Part shown: positions 42,814 to 53,016 of the stretch, in pieces
Numbering within the stretch: the stretch's first letter is position 1
How the letters are laid out: every line of letters starts with the position of its first letter
Source of the DNA: Sulfurimonas sp. HSL1-2
GTDB lineage: Bacteria; Campylobacterota; Campylobacteria; Campylobacterales; Sulfurimonadaceae
Direction of reading: 5' to 3'
Assembly (NCBI RefSeq): GCF_039645565.1
Contig: NZ_CP147914.1
Span: forward strand, 2,229,573-2,293,572
Length of the DNA: 64,000 nucleotides
Notes under the pieces: generated by a model
The model's database searches: none
What the model was told of the DNA's origin: nothing
Seen by the model: only the letters and a program-made list of their open reading frames with translations
Program-made: the position numbers and the translations under genes

Positions 42814-43685
42814 TAATGCGTCTCTCCTAATTTTTCCAAACAACTATTGAGGCTGTCCCGCCAGTACGGTATCTTCAATTCAAAATCGCTTTTGATTTTC
42901 GCTTTATTCAACAGGCTGTAGTGCGGCCGCGTCGCGGGCGTCGGGTATGCTTTGGTCTCAATCGGGTTGACCGTACAACCAACCCCGGCCAATTCGAAAA
43001 TCGCCTTTGCGAAGTCGTACCAGCTGCAGACTCCCTCGTTTGAATAGTGGTAGACCTCGGTGCCTTCACTCTCTAAAAGCGGCAATATATCGAGAATAAC
43101 CCGGGCCAGGTCACGGGCATAGGTCGGCGTACCGATCTGGTCAAAGATCACACCGAGTTCGTCCCGCTCACGGCCCAGCCGCAGCATCGTTTTGACAAAG
43201 TTGCTCCCGAATTCGGAGTAGACCCATGACGTGCGGATGATCGCGGAACGGGGAGGGTTGATGGCCCGCATCGCCTCCTCCCCGTCAAGTTTCGTCTGCC
43301 CGTAAACTCCCTGCGGATTCGTCGGTTCGTTTTCCGTGTAAGGCTTGTAGTTGCTGCCGTCAAAAACGTAATCGGTAGAGATATGAACGAGCGAGATCCC
43401 TTTTGCCTTGGCAATATGTGCCAGTGTCTCGACTGCCCGGTGATTGATTGCATTGGCCATTTCCGGTTCGCTTTCCGCTTTGTCGACAGCAGTATAGGCT
43501 GCACAGTTAATGATGACGTCAAAAGTTTTCCCGTCAAAAAAACGTCCGATCTGCGCCGTATCCGCGAGATCGGCATCGGCGCGATCGATAAATGTAAAAT
43601 TGAATTGATCCGTCTGCTCGCTCAATACACGCAGTTCGCTGCCGAGCTGGCCGTCCGCACCGGTCACTAGTATGCGCTTAGGCAT
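42813..43685 (-). CDS. rmlD: dTDP-4-dehydrorhamnose reductase
   Basis: A 290-residue NAD(P)H-dependent reductase catalysing the last step to dTDP-L-rhamnose. The nucleotide loop ILVTGADGQLGSELRVL is N-terminal. NCAAYTAVDKAESEPE (about 60-75), HISTDYVFDGSNYKPYTE (about 101-118) and the catalytic YGQTKLDGEE (about 129-138) are the family landmarks. It overlaps rmlC by 8 bp and rmlB by one base, so all three are translated in a chain. Confidence 0.95.
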   Translation of the reverse strand: MPKRILVTGADGQLGSELRVLSEQTDQFNFTFIDRADADLADTAQIGRFFDGKTFDVIINCAAYTAVDKAESEPEMANAINHRAVETLAHIAKAKGISLVHISTDYVFDGSNYKPYTENEPTNPQGVYGQTKLDGEEAMRAINPPRSAIIRTSWVYSEFGSNFVKTMLRLGRERDELGVIFDQIGTPTYARDLARVILDILPLLESEGTEVYHYSNEGVCSWYDFAKAIFELAGVGCTVNPIETKAYPTPATRPHYSLLNKAKIKSDFELKIPYWRDSLNSCLEKLGETH

Positions 43686-44250
43686 AATAGTCTACTCCAT
43701 ATTCGAAGTACTCAGCTTCTGTAAAAAAGGGCTGCTTCATGTCTTTTTCGGAGAGTTTCAACTTTGACGCATCAATCTGCCAGTCGATGCCTAGCGCCGG
43801 ATCGTCAAATGCCATTCCCCGATCGTTTTCGGGGGAGTAGTAGTTATCGACTTTGTAGGCGAATGTCGCCTCATCCGAGAGGACGACAAAACCGTGTGCA
43901 AAACCGCGCGGGATAAACATCTGCCGCATATTCTCGCCCGAGAGTTCAACGGCGACATGTTTGCCGAAAGTCGGACTGCCTTTGCGGATATCGACAGCGA
44001 CATCGAGAACCCGTCCCTGAATGACCCGTACCAGCTTCGTCTGTGCGGCCGGCGCCAGCTGATAATGCAGCCCCCGCAGTACACCGTAGGAAGATTTCGA
44101 CTCGTTATCCTGGCAGAAGTTTACTGTGTACCCTAGAAACGCTTCCAACTTCTCTTGCCTGTATGTCTCGACAAAATAACCCCGTGCATCGCCATGCACC
44201 TTCGGTTCGACTATGATGACGTCCGGGATTTCTGTACGGATAAATGTCAT
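43678..44250 (-). CDS. rmlC: dTDP-4-dehydrorhamnose 3,5-epimerase
   Basis: A 190-residue cupin-fold epimerase, the third step of dTDP-rhamnose synthesis. Conserved elements include [13 protein letters not shown] (about 19-31), [20 protein letters not shown] (about 46-65, with the catalytic histidine in LRGLHYQ) and [26 protein letters not shown] (about 113-138, with the catalytic tyrosine). The length is normal. Its ATG overlaps rmlA as part of ATGA. Confidence 0.95.
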   Translation of the reverse strand: MTFIRTEIPDVIIVEPKVHGDARGYFVETYRQEKLEAFLGYTVNFCQDNESKSSYGVLRGLHYQLAPAAQTKLVRVIQGRVLDVAVDIRKGSPTFGKHVAVELSGENMRQMFIPRGFAHGFVVLSDEATFAYKVDNYYSPENDRGMAFDDPALGIDWQIDASKLKLSEKDMKQPFFTEAEYFEYGVDYYA

Positions 44251-45137
44251 CGCTGCACCATCCCGCTTTCGGCACGGCGCAGCAGGTACTGGCCATACTG
44301 GTTTTTCATGAGCGGTTGCGCCAATGCAATGAGCTGCTCGCGGTCGATATAGCCCATTTCAAAAGCAATCTCCTCGATACAGGCAACCTTGAGTCCCTGC
44401 CGTTTCTCGATGGTCTGGATAAAATTGGAGGCATCGAGCAGGCTCTCATGGGTACCCGTATCGAGCCAGGCGTAACCCCGGCCCATCAGCTCAACTTTCA
44501 GTTTCCCATGCTCAAGGTAGGTCTGGTTGACCGTGGTGATCTCCAGTTCGCCGCGTGCGGATGGCTTGACGCCTTTCGCGATCCCAACGACGGAGTTGGG
44601 GTAAAAATAGAGTCCCGTTACCGCGTAGTTCGATTTGGGGGCCTCCGGTTTCTCTTCGATACTGACAGCATTACCCGCGTCGTCGAACGCAACCACGCCG
44701 TAGCGCTGAGGATCGTTGACGTAGTAGCCGAATACCGTCGCCTTCCCCTCCTCTTCGACATTTTTAACGGACTGCGCCAGCAGCTTCGTAAATCCCTGAC
44801 CGTAGTAAATGTTGTCCCCGAGGACGAGACAGACATCGTCTTCCCCGATAAACTCTTCCCCAAGGATGAACGCCTGTGCCAGGCCGTCGGGAGAGGGTTG
44901 AACGGCATACTCGAACCGCATCCCGATGTCATGCCCGTCCCCGAGAAGCTCTTCAAACCGCGGCAGGTCGTTCGGGGTTGAGATGATGAGGACCTCCCGG
45001 ATGCCGGCAAGCATCAGGACGGAGAGAGGGTAATAGATCATCGGCTTGTCGTAAATAGGCGTGAGCTGCTTGCTCACACCGCGTGTAATGGGATAAAGCC
45101 GTGTGCCGCTGCCCCCTGCGAGTATGATCCCTTTCAT
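44247..45137 (-). CDS. rmlA: Glucose-1-phosphate thymidylyltransferase
   Basis: A 296-residue nucleotidyltransferase forming dTDP-glucose from dTTP and glucose-1-phosphate. The N-terminal [21 protein letters not shown] is the nucleotide-binding signature; [11 protein letters not shown] near 108 holds the metal-binding aspartate, and [20 protein letters not shown] near 161-180 lines the sugar site. AGAGGAGGG precedes the ATG. It is the first gene of the rml block and overlaps the stop of the wbpP-like gene by ATGA, which couples rhamnose synthesis to the HexNAc/uronate pathway genes. Confidence 0.95.
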   Translation of the reverse strand: MKGIILAGGSGTRLYPITRGVSKQLTPIYDKPMIYYPLSVLMLAGIREVLIISTPNDLPRFEELLGDGHDIGMRFEYAVQPSPDGLAQAFILGEEFIGEDDVCLVLGDNIYYGQGFTKLLAQSVKNVEEEGKATVFGYYVNDPQRYGVVAFDDAGNAVSIEEKPEAPKSNYAVTGLYFYPNSVVGIAKGVKPSARGELEITTVNQTYLEHGKLKVELMGRGYAWLDTGTHESLLDASNFIQTIEKRQGLKVACIEEIAFEMGYIDREQLIALAQPLMKNQYGQYLLRRAESGMVQR

Positions 45138-46177
45138 CGTTCCCTCCTCTTTTCAAAGTCCTTGATATACCATTCGATCGCCTGCTGCATCCCCCGGTAG
45201 ATATCATGTGTGGGCTCAAACCCGACCAGCGTCTTTGCTTTGGTAATATCAGCGTTCGAGTGGCGAATATCACCGGGACGGAAATCGCGGTAAACCGCTT
45301 CTTTACGTTGGAACCCCTCCACATGTTTCATCAGCTCTTCGCTGATCAGATCGTAGAGTTCGTTCAGCGTATTTCTGCCGCCGACGGCAACGTTGAAGGC
45401 TTCGCCGAAGGCTTTGCCATTGTCGGTGAGGCCCGCAAGAACGTTCATCTGGATCACATTGTCGATGTAGGTAAAATCACGGCTGGTCTCTCCGTCGCCA
45501 TTGATAAAAACATCTTCGCCTGTCAGCAGCGAACCGATCCATTTCGGGATGACAGCCGCATAGGCCCCGTCGGGGGTTTGACGGCGTCCGAAAACGTTGA
45601 AATAACGAAGACCGATCGTCTCAAGCCCGTAGGTTCTCCAGAAAACGTCACCGTACAGCTCGTTGGTTTTCTTCATGACCGAATAGGGTGACAACAGGTT
45701 TCCCGTTCGCGCTTCGACCTTGGGCAGCTCTTTTGAATCGCCGTAAACCGAACTTGAACTCGCGTAGACGAAGCGTTTTATCCCCGCATCCTTGGCAGCC
45801 GTCATCATGTTAAGAAACCCTGTAATGTTGGAACGATTCGACGTGATGGGGTCTGCAATCGAACGCGGTACGGACCCGAGTGCTGCCTGGTGCAGTACAA
45901 TGTCAACCCCATTACAGGCTTCCTGGCATGCGGTAAGGTCCGCAATGTCACCTTCGATAAAACGGAAACGCTTAGCGGTTTCCGTGCCAACGCAAGCCCG
46001 GACGTCGTCGAGATTGTGCTGGAAGCCGTTTGAAAAGTTGTCGATTCCGACAACGTTTTGATGATGCATTAACAGAAATTCGGTCAGATTCGACCCGATA
46101 AAACCGGCACACCCGGTCACCAGCCAGGTCTTTTGCTCCTGCTGCAGCCGCAATTTCAACTGTTCAAATGCCGTCAT
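45134..46177 (-). CDS. WbpP/TviC-like UDP-HexNAc(A) 4-epimerase
   Basis: A 347-residue SDR epimerase. The N-terminal extension before [18 protein letters not shown] (about 18-35) and [14 protein letters not shown] near 47-60 are features of the WbpP/TviC group, which epimerises UDP-GlcNAc or UDP-GlcNAcA at C4. The active site is [12 protein letters not shown] plus [11 protein letters not shown] (Tyr and Lys of YxxxK). Together with the adjoining WbpO/TviB-like dehydrogenase it would make UDP-GalNAcA, a sugar of Vi antigen and P. aeruginosa O6. The order of the two steps is not fixed by sequence. Confidence 0.9.
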   Translation of the reverse strand: MTAFEQLKLRLQQEQKTWLVTGCAGFIGSNLTEFLLMHHQNVVGIDNFSNGFQHNLDDVRACVGTETAKRFRFIEGDIADLTACQEACNGVDIVLHQAALGSVPRSIADPITSNRSNITGFLNMMTAAKDAGIKRFVYASSSSVYGDSKELPKVEARTGNLLSPYSVMKKTNELYGDVFWRTYGLETIGLRYFNVFGRRQTPDGAYAAVIPKWIGSLLTGEDVFINGDGETSRDFTYIDNVIQMNVLAGLTDNGKAFGEAFNVAVGGRNTLNELYDLISEELMKHVEGFQRKEAVYRDFRPGDIRHSNADITKAKTLVGFEPTHDIYRGMQQAIEWYIKDFEKRRER

Positions 46178-46180
46178 CTT

Positions 46181-47440
46181 TTAAAGCCTTCCATCGACTA
46201 ATTTTTCATCGACAAACGACTTGATGTCAAACAGGACGCTCTTGTCGGTCTTGTGAAGATCGAGCGTTCTAAACTCATTGTGGGCGACCGCCAATACGAT
46301 GGCTTCATAACTGTCATAATCAAATGCATCGATCAGCTCTATACCGTATTCATGCCGGACCTCCGCCTTGTCCGCCCAGGGATCATACACATCGACGCTC
46401 GTACCGAATTCCCGCAATTCGCTGACAACGTCAATAACGCGGCTGTTACGGATATCCGGGCAGTTTTCCTTAAAAGTAATACCCAGCACGAGCACTTTTG
46501 AGCCTTCAATCTTGTGCCCCTTTTTGATCATCAGCTTGATCACCTGGTTCGCGACATAGATACCCATGTTGTCATTGAGACGGCGGCCTGCAAGGATAAT
46601 CTCGGGATTGTAACCGACGGCCTGTGCCTTGTGTGTCAGGTAATAGGGATCGACGCCGATGCAGTGACCGCCGACAAGGCCCGGACGGAACGGCAGAAAA
46701 TTCCATTTCGTCCCGGCGGCCTCGAGCACGGCCTCTGTATCAATGCCAAGCTTGTTGAAAATGATGGCGAGTTCATTGACGAAGGCAATGTTGATATCGC
46801 GCTGGGAGTTCTCGATCACTTTTGCTGCCTCAGCGACCTTGATGGAAGGTGCGAGATGCGTTCCCGCCGTAATGATACTCGCATAGAGTGCATCAACCCG
46901 CTTGCCAATCTCCGGTGTGGAACCGGATGTTACCTTCAGGATCTTCTTGACCGTATGTTCCTTGTCCCCCGGATTGATCCGCTCCGGGCTGTAACCGCAG
47001 AAGAACTCCTCGTTAAACTTCAGGCCGCTGACACGTTCCAGTACCGGTACGCACTCCTCTTCCGTCGCCCCCGGATAAACGGTGGATTCATAGATGACAA
47101 TATCGTCTTTTTTGAGGACCTTCCCAATGGATTCGCTGGCTTTGATCAGAGGCGTCAGATCGGGGCGCTTGTATTCGTCAATCGGCGTCGGTACCGTAAC
47201 AATATAGATGGTACAGTCGGCAATTTCATCAAGCACGTTCGTGAAATGCATCCCGTGTGCGATCGCCTCCTTCACCTGGCTTTCGCTCAGTTCGAGCGTG
47301 CGGTCTGTTCCACTTCGTAATTCGTCAATCCGCCACTGAGCGATATCGAAACCGGTGACACTGTATTTTTCACTGAATGCATGTGCCAGCGGCAGACCGA
47401 CGTACCCTAAACCTATGACAGCTATCTTATCTTTGCTCAT
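46181..47440 (-). CDS. WbpO/TviB-like UDP-HexNAc 6-dehydrogenase
   Basis: A 419-residue nucleotide-sugar dehydrogenase that oxidises the C6 hydroxyl of a UDP-HexNAc to a carboxylate with two NAD+. [19 protein letters not shown] forms the NAD site. [13 protein letters not shown] and [17 protein letters not shown] are typical of the WbpO/TviB branch, and the catalytic cysteine is in [12 protein letters not shown] (about residue 263). A WecC-type substrate (UDP-ManNAc) is less likely by motif but not excluded, since wecB is in the same cluster. It lies 3 bp upstream of the wbpP-like gene. Confidence 0.92.
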   Translation of the reverse strand: MSKDKIAVIGLGYVGLPLAHAFSEKYSVTGFDIAQWRIDELRSGTDRTLELSESQVKEAIAHGMHFTNVLDEIADCTIYIVTVPTPIDEYKRPDLTPLIKASESIGKVLKKDDIVIYESTVYPGATEEECVPVLERVSGLKFNEEFFCGYSPERINPGDKEHTVKKILKVTSGSTPEIGKRVDALYASIITAGTHLAPSIKVAEAAKVIENSQRDINIAFVNELAIIFNKLGIDTEAVLEAAGTKWNFLPFRPGLVGGHCIGVDPYYLTHKAQAVGYNPEIILAGRRLNDNMGIYVANQVIKLMIKKGHKIEGSKVLVLGITFKENCPDIRNSRVIDVVSELREFGTSVDVYDPWADKAEVRHEYGIELIDAFDYDSYEAIVLAVAHNEFRTLDLHKTDKSVLFDIKSFVDEKLVDGRL

Positions 47441-47453
47441 TGCTTACCCATTT

Positions 47454-48239
47454 TCATTTATGAAGTTCTTTCACCACAAACCACGGATTCAAAAGATCGG
47501 CTTTATTGTAGACAACCGGTACTTCCTCAGACATGTCAAGGGTGTATTGATACGTCATTTTTCCGCTTTCACGTACGATGGCATCCGCTGCTGCCGTATC
47601 CCACTCCATCGTCGGGGCGAGACGGGGGTAGATGTCGGCTTCACCCTCGGCGACCATGCAGAGCTTGAGCGAACTTCCCTTGGAGACCTGGTGGATCTCA
47701 TTGGTCGTTCTGGCCAGCGCGACAATGAAGGCCTGCGTCTCCTCGGAAAGGTGTGACTTACTGGCAACGACATGCAAGGAAAGTTCCGGCGTCAAGTTTT
47801 GCTTGGTGGGGAGCTTTATGCCATTTTTGAAAGCACCCTCCCCCTGTTTCGCCTTGTACATGTCACCGAGGGCCGGGGCGTAGACGACACCGAGAACCGG
47901 TGTGTCCTTATGGATCAGCGCAATATTGACGGTGAACTCGTCGTTTTTCTTGATGAACTCCTTGGTTCCGTCAATGGGGTCGATGCACCAGTAGTACTCC
48001 CAGCTCTTGCGCTCGTCGTAGGGGACGGCTTTGTTCTCTTCCGAGAGCAGCGGGATCTCCGGGTAGAACTCGCCGAGCGCCCGGCAGATAATCTCGTTGG
48101 AAAGCGTATCGGCTTCGGTCAGTGGGGATTTGTCGTCCTTGTATTCGATGATAAAATCTCGCTCGTATATTTCCATGATGGCCTTACCCGCTTTCTCGGC
48201 AATGGCGACAACGGTCTCAAGATCAATCTTCTCAAGCAT
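47454..48239 (-). CDS. cysQ: 3'(2'),5'-bisphosphate nucleotidase
   Basis: A 261-residue inositol-monophosphatase-fold enzyme that removes the 3'-phosphate of PAP, the by-product left when PAPS donates sulfate, and of PAPS itself. [14 protein letters not shown] near 38-51, [15 protein letters not shown] near 65 and the metal site [26 protein letters not shown] (about 84-109) are all present. ATG 48239 lies within the end of cysC (8-bp overlap). Placing PAP removal next to PAPS synthesis makes sense when sulfotransferases, not PAPS reductase, consume the PAPS. Confidence 0.94.
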   Translation of the reverse strand: MLEKIDLETVVAIAEKAGKAIMEIYERDFIIEYKDDKSPLTEADTLSNEIICRALGEFYPEIPLLSEENKAVPYDERKSWEYYWCIDPIDGTKEFIKKNDEFTVNIALIHKDTPVLGVVYAPALGDMYKAKQGEGAFKNGIKLPTKQNLTPELSLHVVASKSHLSEETQAFIVALARTTNEIHQVSKGSSLKLCMVAEGEADIYPRLAPTMEWDTAAADAIVRESGKMTYQYTLDMSEEVPVVYNKADLLNPWFVVKELHK

Positions 48240-48834
48240 GCAGGTATCCTTTGGTTTGCAAGTAATCAATGACCTGCTGCGCAGCGTCATCGATGGGGAC
48301 ATTGTCATTTCTGACATGGACTTCCGGAGCTTCCGGAGCCTCGTAGGGCGAATCGATCCCCGTAAAGTTGGGGATCTCTCCGGCGCGCGCCTTCTTGTAG
48401 AGCCCCTTGGGGTCGCGCTGTTCACAGGTTTCCAGTGGCGTATCGATGAAGACCTCGACAAACTCGTCCGCTTCGACCAGGGCACGCACCCGTTCCCGGT
48501 CCTCGAGGAAGGGCGAAATAAACGCCGTCAGAACGATCGTGCCGGCATCAACAAAGAGTTTTGCGACTTCGCCGATGCGGCGGATGTTCTCGATACGGTC
48601 TTCGTCCGAAAAACCAAGTCCGCGGTTAAGCCCGTGGCGGATGTTGTCACCATCAAGCAGATAGGTGTGCTTCCCCATCGCCAGGAGCTTCGTCTCGACG
48701 GCATTGGCAATGGTGCTTTTGCCCGATCCGCTGAGCCCGGTAAACCAGAGGATGCAGGGGCGCTGTGCCTTGAGCTTCTCGCGCTCACTTTTTGTAACGT
48801 GATGATCATGCCAGACAATATTTTCCGTTCTCAT
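48232..48834 (-). CDS. cysC: Adenylylsulfate (APS) kinase
   Basis: A kinase of about 200 residues that phosphorylates APS at the 3' position to make PAPS, the universal sulfate donor. The P-loop is [17 protein letters not shown] (about 31-47). [32 protein letters not shown] (about 61-92) and [24 protein letters not shown] (about 128-151) are the family signatures. The length is that of a stand-alone CysC, not fused to CysN. ATG 48834 is chosen because AAGGAG stands 8 nt upstream. It follows the SLC13 permease gene closely. Confidence 0.95.
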   Translation of the reverse strand: MRTENIVWHDHHVTKSEREKLKAQRPCILWFTGLSGSGKSTIANAVETKLLAMGKHTYLLDGDNIRHGLNRGLGFSDEDRIENIRRIGEVAKLFVDAGTIVLTAFISPFLEDRERVRALVEADEFVEVFIDTPLETCEQRDPKGLYKKARAGEIPNFTGIDSPYEAPEAPEVHVRNDNVPIDDAAQQVIDYLQTKGYLHA

Positions 48835-48851
48835 CTCTAAAACTCCTTTGA

Positions 48852-50585
48852 TCAACCGCTGAAAGGGAAAAACAGCGGTACCAGCGTCAAAACGACCACA
48901 CTGTACAGCAAAGAGACCGGCAGCCCGATACGGACGTAATCGCCGAACTTGTACCCCCCGGGACCGTAGACCATCAGGTTCGTCTGATACCCGTAGGGGC
49001 TGAGGAAGCTTGCGCTGGCCCCGTAGGCGACGGCCATCACGAAAGGCATGGGGTCGGCGCCGAGCGATACCGAGGTCGCATAGGCGATCGGAAAGCTGAG
49101 GGCCGCCGCCGCGTTGTTCGTGATGATCTCCGTCAGCAGGAAGGTCATCAGATAGATGGCTGCAAAACTGCCGTAAACACCCATCCAGTCGGTCGTTGCC
49201 GTGATAAACGTCCCCAGCATACCCGCGACGCCGCTTTGCATAAGTACCTGCGCTATGCCCAATGCGGAACCGATGATCAGCACGAGCTCGAAGGGAAAAG
49301 TCCGTTTGATCTCGGCCAGGTCGAGGAATTTCATGAAGAGGAAAAGCCCCAGCAGGAACAGCAGCCCTTTGAGGAAAAGAATAATTTTCATGGCGCTCAG
49401 CACAATGACGCCGAGAAACAGCATCATAATGGTCAAACTGCTCTTGGCATCGAACTTCTTTGTCAGGGGGCGGTCCGATACGAAATAGAAATTCTTTTTC
49501 AGGTTGTCACGCTTGGAAAAATCCTCCCCGGCCGCCAGCAGCAGGGTATCGCCGGCCTGCATACGGATATTGCCCAGTTTGCCGGAGAGCTTCTCGTTCC
49601 CCCTCCGGACAGCGACAACCGCCGCGTCGAATTTCATTCTGAACTCAGCTTCCTTGATCGTTTTGCCGACAAGGTTCGATTCATGAGACACGACGACTTC
49701 CGTCAGGTTCGTTTGCAGCGTACAGCGGCTGTCATCGAAGATGGAGAGTCCTTTGAAGCGGTTGAGCTCATGGACGTCGCGCATGTTCCCGGTAAAGATC
49801 AGCACGTCCCCCGCCTGCAGCACTTCGCGCGGCGTCACCGGCGAAACAAGCTCTTTGCCCCGGAGCAGTTCGGCCACAAAGAGCTGTTCCATGTTACGCA
49901 GTCCGTTCTCCTGGATACTGCGCCCGATCAGCGGGGAGCCCTCTTCGACCCGCGCTTCGAGAAAATACTGTGCTTCCTCTTTCTCTTTTTTCGCGTCGTA
50001 ATCCGGCAGAAGCGCCGGACCGGCGAGACTGAGAAAGAGCGTGCCGACAACGACGATGGGCAGCCCCACATACAGAAAATCAAAGAGACCGATCGGCTCC
50101 AGACCCGCCTCGATAACGAACCCGTTGACGATCAGGTTTGTAGAGGTGCCGATCAGCGTCATCGTCCCGCCGAAAATGGCCGCATAAGAGAGCGGAATAA
50201 GGATTTTGGAGGGGAGCATATGACGGTTGTTTTTGGCCATCCCGAGCATCGACGCGACGACGGCCGTATTGTTCAGAAAAGCCGAAAAGAGCGATGTCAT
50301 TCCCGTGAACCGCAGCAGGGAAGCGAAACGGTTCGTCGAAAAGGCGAAACGGGCCATCCATTCGACGACGGCCGTCCGCTCGATGACGCTGGAGAGAATG
50401 ATCAGCAGGACCAGTACCATCAGCGAAGGGTTGACAAAGTTCTGCAGCATCGTTTTCGTCTCGATCAGGCCGGCGAAATAATACAGCGCCAGCAAGCCGC
50501 CGAACAGGACCGCAGGCCGCCCGGTGCCGCGCACCAGTAAGACGACCAGCAGTACCAGTGAAGCCAAAACCCCCGTTTCCAGCAT
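48852..50585 (-). CDS. SLC13-family anion (probably sulfate) permease with RCK_C domains
   Basis: A permease of about 577 residues. Two blocks of membrane helices flank two soluble RCK_C/TrkA_C-type domains: about 195-260 ([30 protein letters not shown]) and about 285-350 ([30 protein letters not shown]). This is the DASS/SLC13 layout found in many sulfate-linked permeases. [19 protein letters not shown] near 495 is the conserved SNT-like substrate/sodium motif. The position between cysN and cysC, with its start sharing a base with cysN's stop (TAATG), makes sulfate import the best guess. Confidence 0.88.
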   Translation of the reverse strand: MLETGVLASLVLLVVLLVRGTGRPAVLFGGLLALYYFAGLIETKTMLQNFVNPSLMVLVLLIILSSVIERTAVVEWMARFAFSTNRFASLLRFTGMTSLFSAFLNNTAVVASMLGMAKNNRHMLPSKILIPLSYAAIFGGTMTLIGTSTNLIVNGFVIEAGLEPIGLFDFLYVGLPIVVVGTLFLSLAGPALLPDYDAKKEKEEAQYFLEARVEEGSPLIGRSIQENGLRNMEQLFVAELLRGKELVSPVTPREVLQAGDVLIFTGNMRDVHELNRFKGLSIFDDSRCTLQTNLTEVVVSHESNLVGKTIKEAEFRMKFDAAVVAVRRGNEKLSGKLGNIRMQAGDTLLLAAGEDFSKRDNLKKNFYFVSDRPLTKKFDAKSSLTIMMLFLGVIVLSAMKIILFLKGLLFLLGLFLFMKFLDLAEIKRTFPFELVLIIGSALGIAQVLMQSGVAGMLGTFITATTDWMGVYGSFAAIYLMTFLLTEIITNNAAAALSFPIAYATSVSLGADPMPFVMAVAYGASASFLSPYGYQTNLMVYGPGGYKFGDYVRIGLPVSLLYSVVVLTLVPLFFPFSG

Positions 50586-52045
50586 TACGCCTCTTCGGAA
50601 AAGAATTCGCGCATGTCCCGCGCGCCCCAATGCGGGAAGTGTTTGCGGATGAGCTGGTTGAGTTCCAGTTCGAATGCAGAGATAGACGGAGTCTGCTCAA
50701 CTTCTCTTGAGGCAACATCGACGATCATCCCCGCCCCTACCGTGTTGTTCGTGACGCGGTCGATCACGATAAAGCTACCGGTCTGGCGGTTGTCCGTATA
50801 GTGGTCGGCGGCAATGGGACGGTTCAATACAAGCTTGCATGAGGCGATATCGTTGAGGGCGAGGGTCCCGACCTGCTCCCGTTCGTAAGTGTTGACGTCG
50901 ACTTTATAGTTGATATGTTCGAATTGGCCGGAAGCGAGGGAAGTCGCTCGTTTGATGTCGTAGGAGTGCCCCGGTTTCATCGGGGCCTCATCCATCCAGA
51001 CAAGCATGACCTTCAACGCGTTGGAGACCCGCGGGACGGCTTCGGTATGCACGATCATATCGCCGCGGCTGATATCTACTTCCTCCGTCGTCGTGATCGT
51101 TACGGCCATCGGGGCGCATGCCTCTGACGTTGTAGCATTCCGATCCGCTTCGGTGATGTCGCCGGAATTAATGATACTCTTCACCGTCGTCGTCTTGCCC
51201 GAAGGCAGCACGGTGACGGCGTCACCGACACGCACCATTCCCGAAGCGATCGTACCGCAGAAACCGCGGAAGTCGAGATTGGGACGGTTGACGTACTGGA
51301 CGGGAAAGCGGAAACTTTCCATCCCGCCGTCATGGGAGAGGTCCATGGTATCAAGCTGTGCGAGCAGAGGCTTCCCGGAAAACCACGACATTTTTTCGCT
51401 TTTGTCGACGACATTATCTCCGTCCAGGGCGCTCATCGGAATATAGATCGTCTCCGGGCGCTTGCCGCCGCCCATCGGCAGCTGTGAGAGAACCTCCTCT
51501 TCATACGCCCGCTTGATCTCGTCGAAGCGCGTTTCGGAGAACTCCACAAGATCCATCTTGTTGACGGCAACGATGATGTGCCGGATACCGAGCAGGTTGA
51601 CGATATAGGTATGGCGGCGCGTCTGAGTCAGAATCCCCTTCCGGGCATCGATCAAAATGATCGCGACGTCCGCGGTCGAGGCGCCTGTGACCATGTTCCG
51701 CGTATACTGTTCGTGGCCCGGGGTGTCGGCGATGATGTATTTGCGCTTGTCCGTGGCGAAGAAGCGGTAGGCGACGTCGATGGTAATCCCCTGCTCCCGT
51801 TCGCTCTGCAGCCCGTCGACCAGCAGCGCCATGTCGATCTTTTCGCCGGTCGTACCGTACTTCTTGCTTTCGCTCTCCGCAGCGGCGAGCTGGTCCTCGA
51901 AGATCATCTTCGAATCGTACAACAGGCGGCCGATCAACGTACTCTTGCCGTCGTCGACGCTACCGCAGGTCAGGAAACGGAGCATATCCTTGTTCTCGTG
52001 TTCCTTCAGATAGGCTTCGATGTTTTCTGCCGGTGTATGCGCCAT
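50585..52045 (-). CDS. cysN: Sulfate adenylyltransferase subunit 1 (GTPase)
   Basis: A translation-factor-like GTPase of about 486 residues that drives APS formation by CysD through GTP hydrolysis. G1 is CGSVDDGKSTLIGRLLYD (about 27-44), G3 IIADTPGHEQYTRNM and G4 VNKMDLVEF. Beta-barrel domains follow with DFRGFCGTIASGMVRVGDAV. There is no C-terminal APS-kinase domain. ATG 52045 shares a base with cysD's stop; an open frame of 53 more codons upstream is just read-through of cysD. With CysD it forms the ATP sulfurylase of the assimilatory or sulfation pathway. Confidence 0.95.
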   Translation of the reverse strand: MAHTPAENIEAYLKEHENKDMLRFLTCGSVDDGKSTLIGRLLYDSKMIFEDQLAAAESESKKYGTTGEKIDMALLVDGLQSEREQGITIDVAYRFFATDKRKYIIADTPGHEQYTRNMVTGASTADVAIILIDARKGILTQTRRHTYIVNLLGIRHIIVAVNKMDLVEFSETRFDEIKRAYEEEVLSQLPMGGGKRPETIYIPMSALDGDNVVDKSEKMSWFSGKPLLAQLDTMDLSHDGGMESFRFPVQYVNRPNLDFRGFCGTIASGMVRVGDAVTVLPSGKTTTVKSIINSGDITEADRNATTSEACAPMAVTITTTEEVDISRGDMIVHTEAVPRVSNALKVMLVWMDEAPMKPGHSYDIKRATSLASGQFEHINYKVDVNTYEREQVGTLALNDIASCKLVLNRPIAADHYTDNRQTGSFIVIDRVTNNTVGAGMIVDVASREVEQTPSISAFELELNQLIRKHFPHWGARDMREFFSEEA

Positions 52046-52956
52046 TAAAAGTACCCCTCGATTTTTTTCTTTTCCATCGCCCCTTCCTGATCCTTGTCGA
52101 TCAGGCGCCCTTCGCGTTCGCTGCTCTTGGAGAGGAGCATTTCGCGGATGATCTCCGGCAGGGTGCTCGCCGTCGAATTGATCGCCCCCGTCAGCGGGTA
52201 GCACCCCAGGGTACGGAAACGTACCATCTCATTTTTTGCCTTGGCCTTCAGTTCTTCGGGCACCCGTTCGTCGTCGACCATGATCTTGGTCCCTTCATAC
52301 TCGACGACCGGGCGCTCTTTGGCGAAATAAAGCGAAGGAATGGGGATCTGCTCAAGGTAGATGTACTGCCAGATATCCAGTTCGGTCCAGTTGGAGATCG
52401 GGAAGACACGGACGCTCTCTCCCTTCTGGATCGCCGTGTTGTAGACGTTCCACAGCTCCGGACGCTGGTTTTTCGGGTCCCAGCGGTGCTGCTTGTCGCG
52501 GAAGGAGAAGATACGCTCTTTGGCCCGCGACTTCTCCTCGTCCCGACGTGCCCCGCCAATGATAGCGTCGTAGCCGCCCATGTTAAGCGCCTGCTTAAGC
52601 CCCTCCGTCTTCATGACATCGGTATGAACCTTGCTGCCATGCGTGAAGGGGGAGATGTCCATCTTCTCCCCTTCTGGGTTGGAATGCACCACCAGGTCGA
52701 ATCCCAGCTCCTTCGCCCGGCGGTCGCGGAATTCGATCATCTCGCCGAACTTCCATTTCGTATCGACATGCAACATTGGAAAGGGGACTTTGCCTGGAGC
52801 GAACGCCTTCATCGCCAGGTGCAGCATCACCGAGGAGTCCTTGCCGACGGAGTACATCATCACCGGATTCGTAAACGCGGCGGCAACTTCGCGCAGAATG
52901 TATACCGACTCGGCCTCCAGCTGTTTGAGGTGTGTCAGACGTTTCTCATCAATCAT
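52045..52956 (-). CDS. cysD: Sulfate adenylyltransferase subunit 2
   Basis: A 303-residue PP-loop enzyme that adenylates sulfate with ATP to give APS. The ATP-binding loop is [15 protein letters not shown] (about 33-47). [19 protein letters not shown] near 59-77, [18 protein letters not shown] near 155 and [12 protein letters not shown] near 253 are highly typical of CysD. It is the first gene of the sulfate-activation block cysD-cysN-permease-cysC-cysQ. AGAGGAAAG precedes the ATG. About 60 bp separate it from galE upstream, leaving room for a separate promoter. Confidence 0.95.
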   Translation of the reverse strand: MIDEKRLTHLKQLEAESVYILREVAAAFTNPVMMYSVGKDSSVMLHLAMKAFAPGKVPFPMLHVDTKWKFGEMIEFRDRRAKELGFDLVVHSNPEGEKMDISPFTHGSKVHTDVMKTEGLKQALNMGGYDAIIGGARRDEEKSRAKERIFSFRDKQHRWDPKNQRPELWNVYNTAIQKGESVRVFPISNWTELDIWQYIYLEQIPIPSLYFAKERPVVEYEGTKIMVDDERVPEELKAKAKNEMVRFRTLGCYPLTGAINSTASTLPEIIREMLLSKSSEREGRLIDKDQEGAMEKKKIEGYF

Positions 52957-53016
52957 ACTATCTTTCCTCTAGAGAAATTATTCATATTGTTATCACTTAC
53001 TTGCGTAGAACATATA

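Noticed and set aside
47454..48485. A longer CysQ start at 48485 (343 codons)
   Set aside because: The extra 82 codons are the antisense-like out-of-frame reading of cysC; the family begins at MLEKIDL, with its ATG overlapping the cysC stop.
50585..52204. A longer CysN start at 52204
   Set aside because: The first 53 codons lie inside cysD and resemble nothing; the ATG coupled to the cysD stop gives the usual CysN N-terminus.
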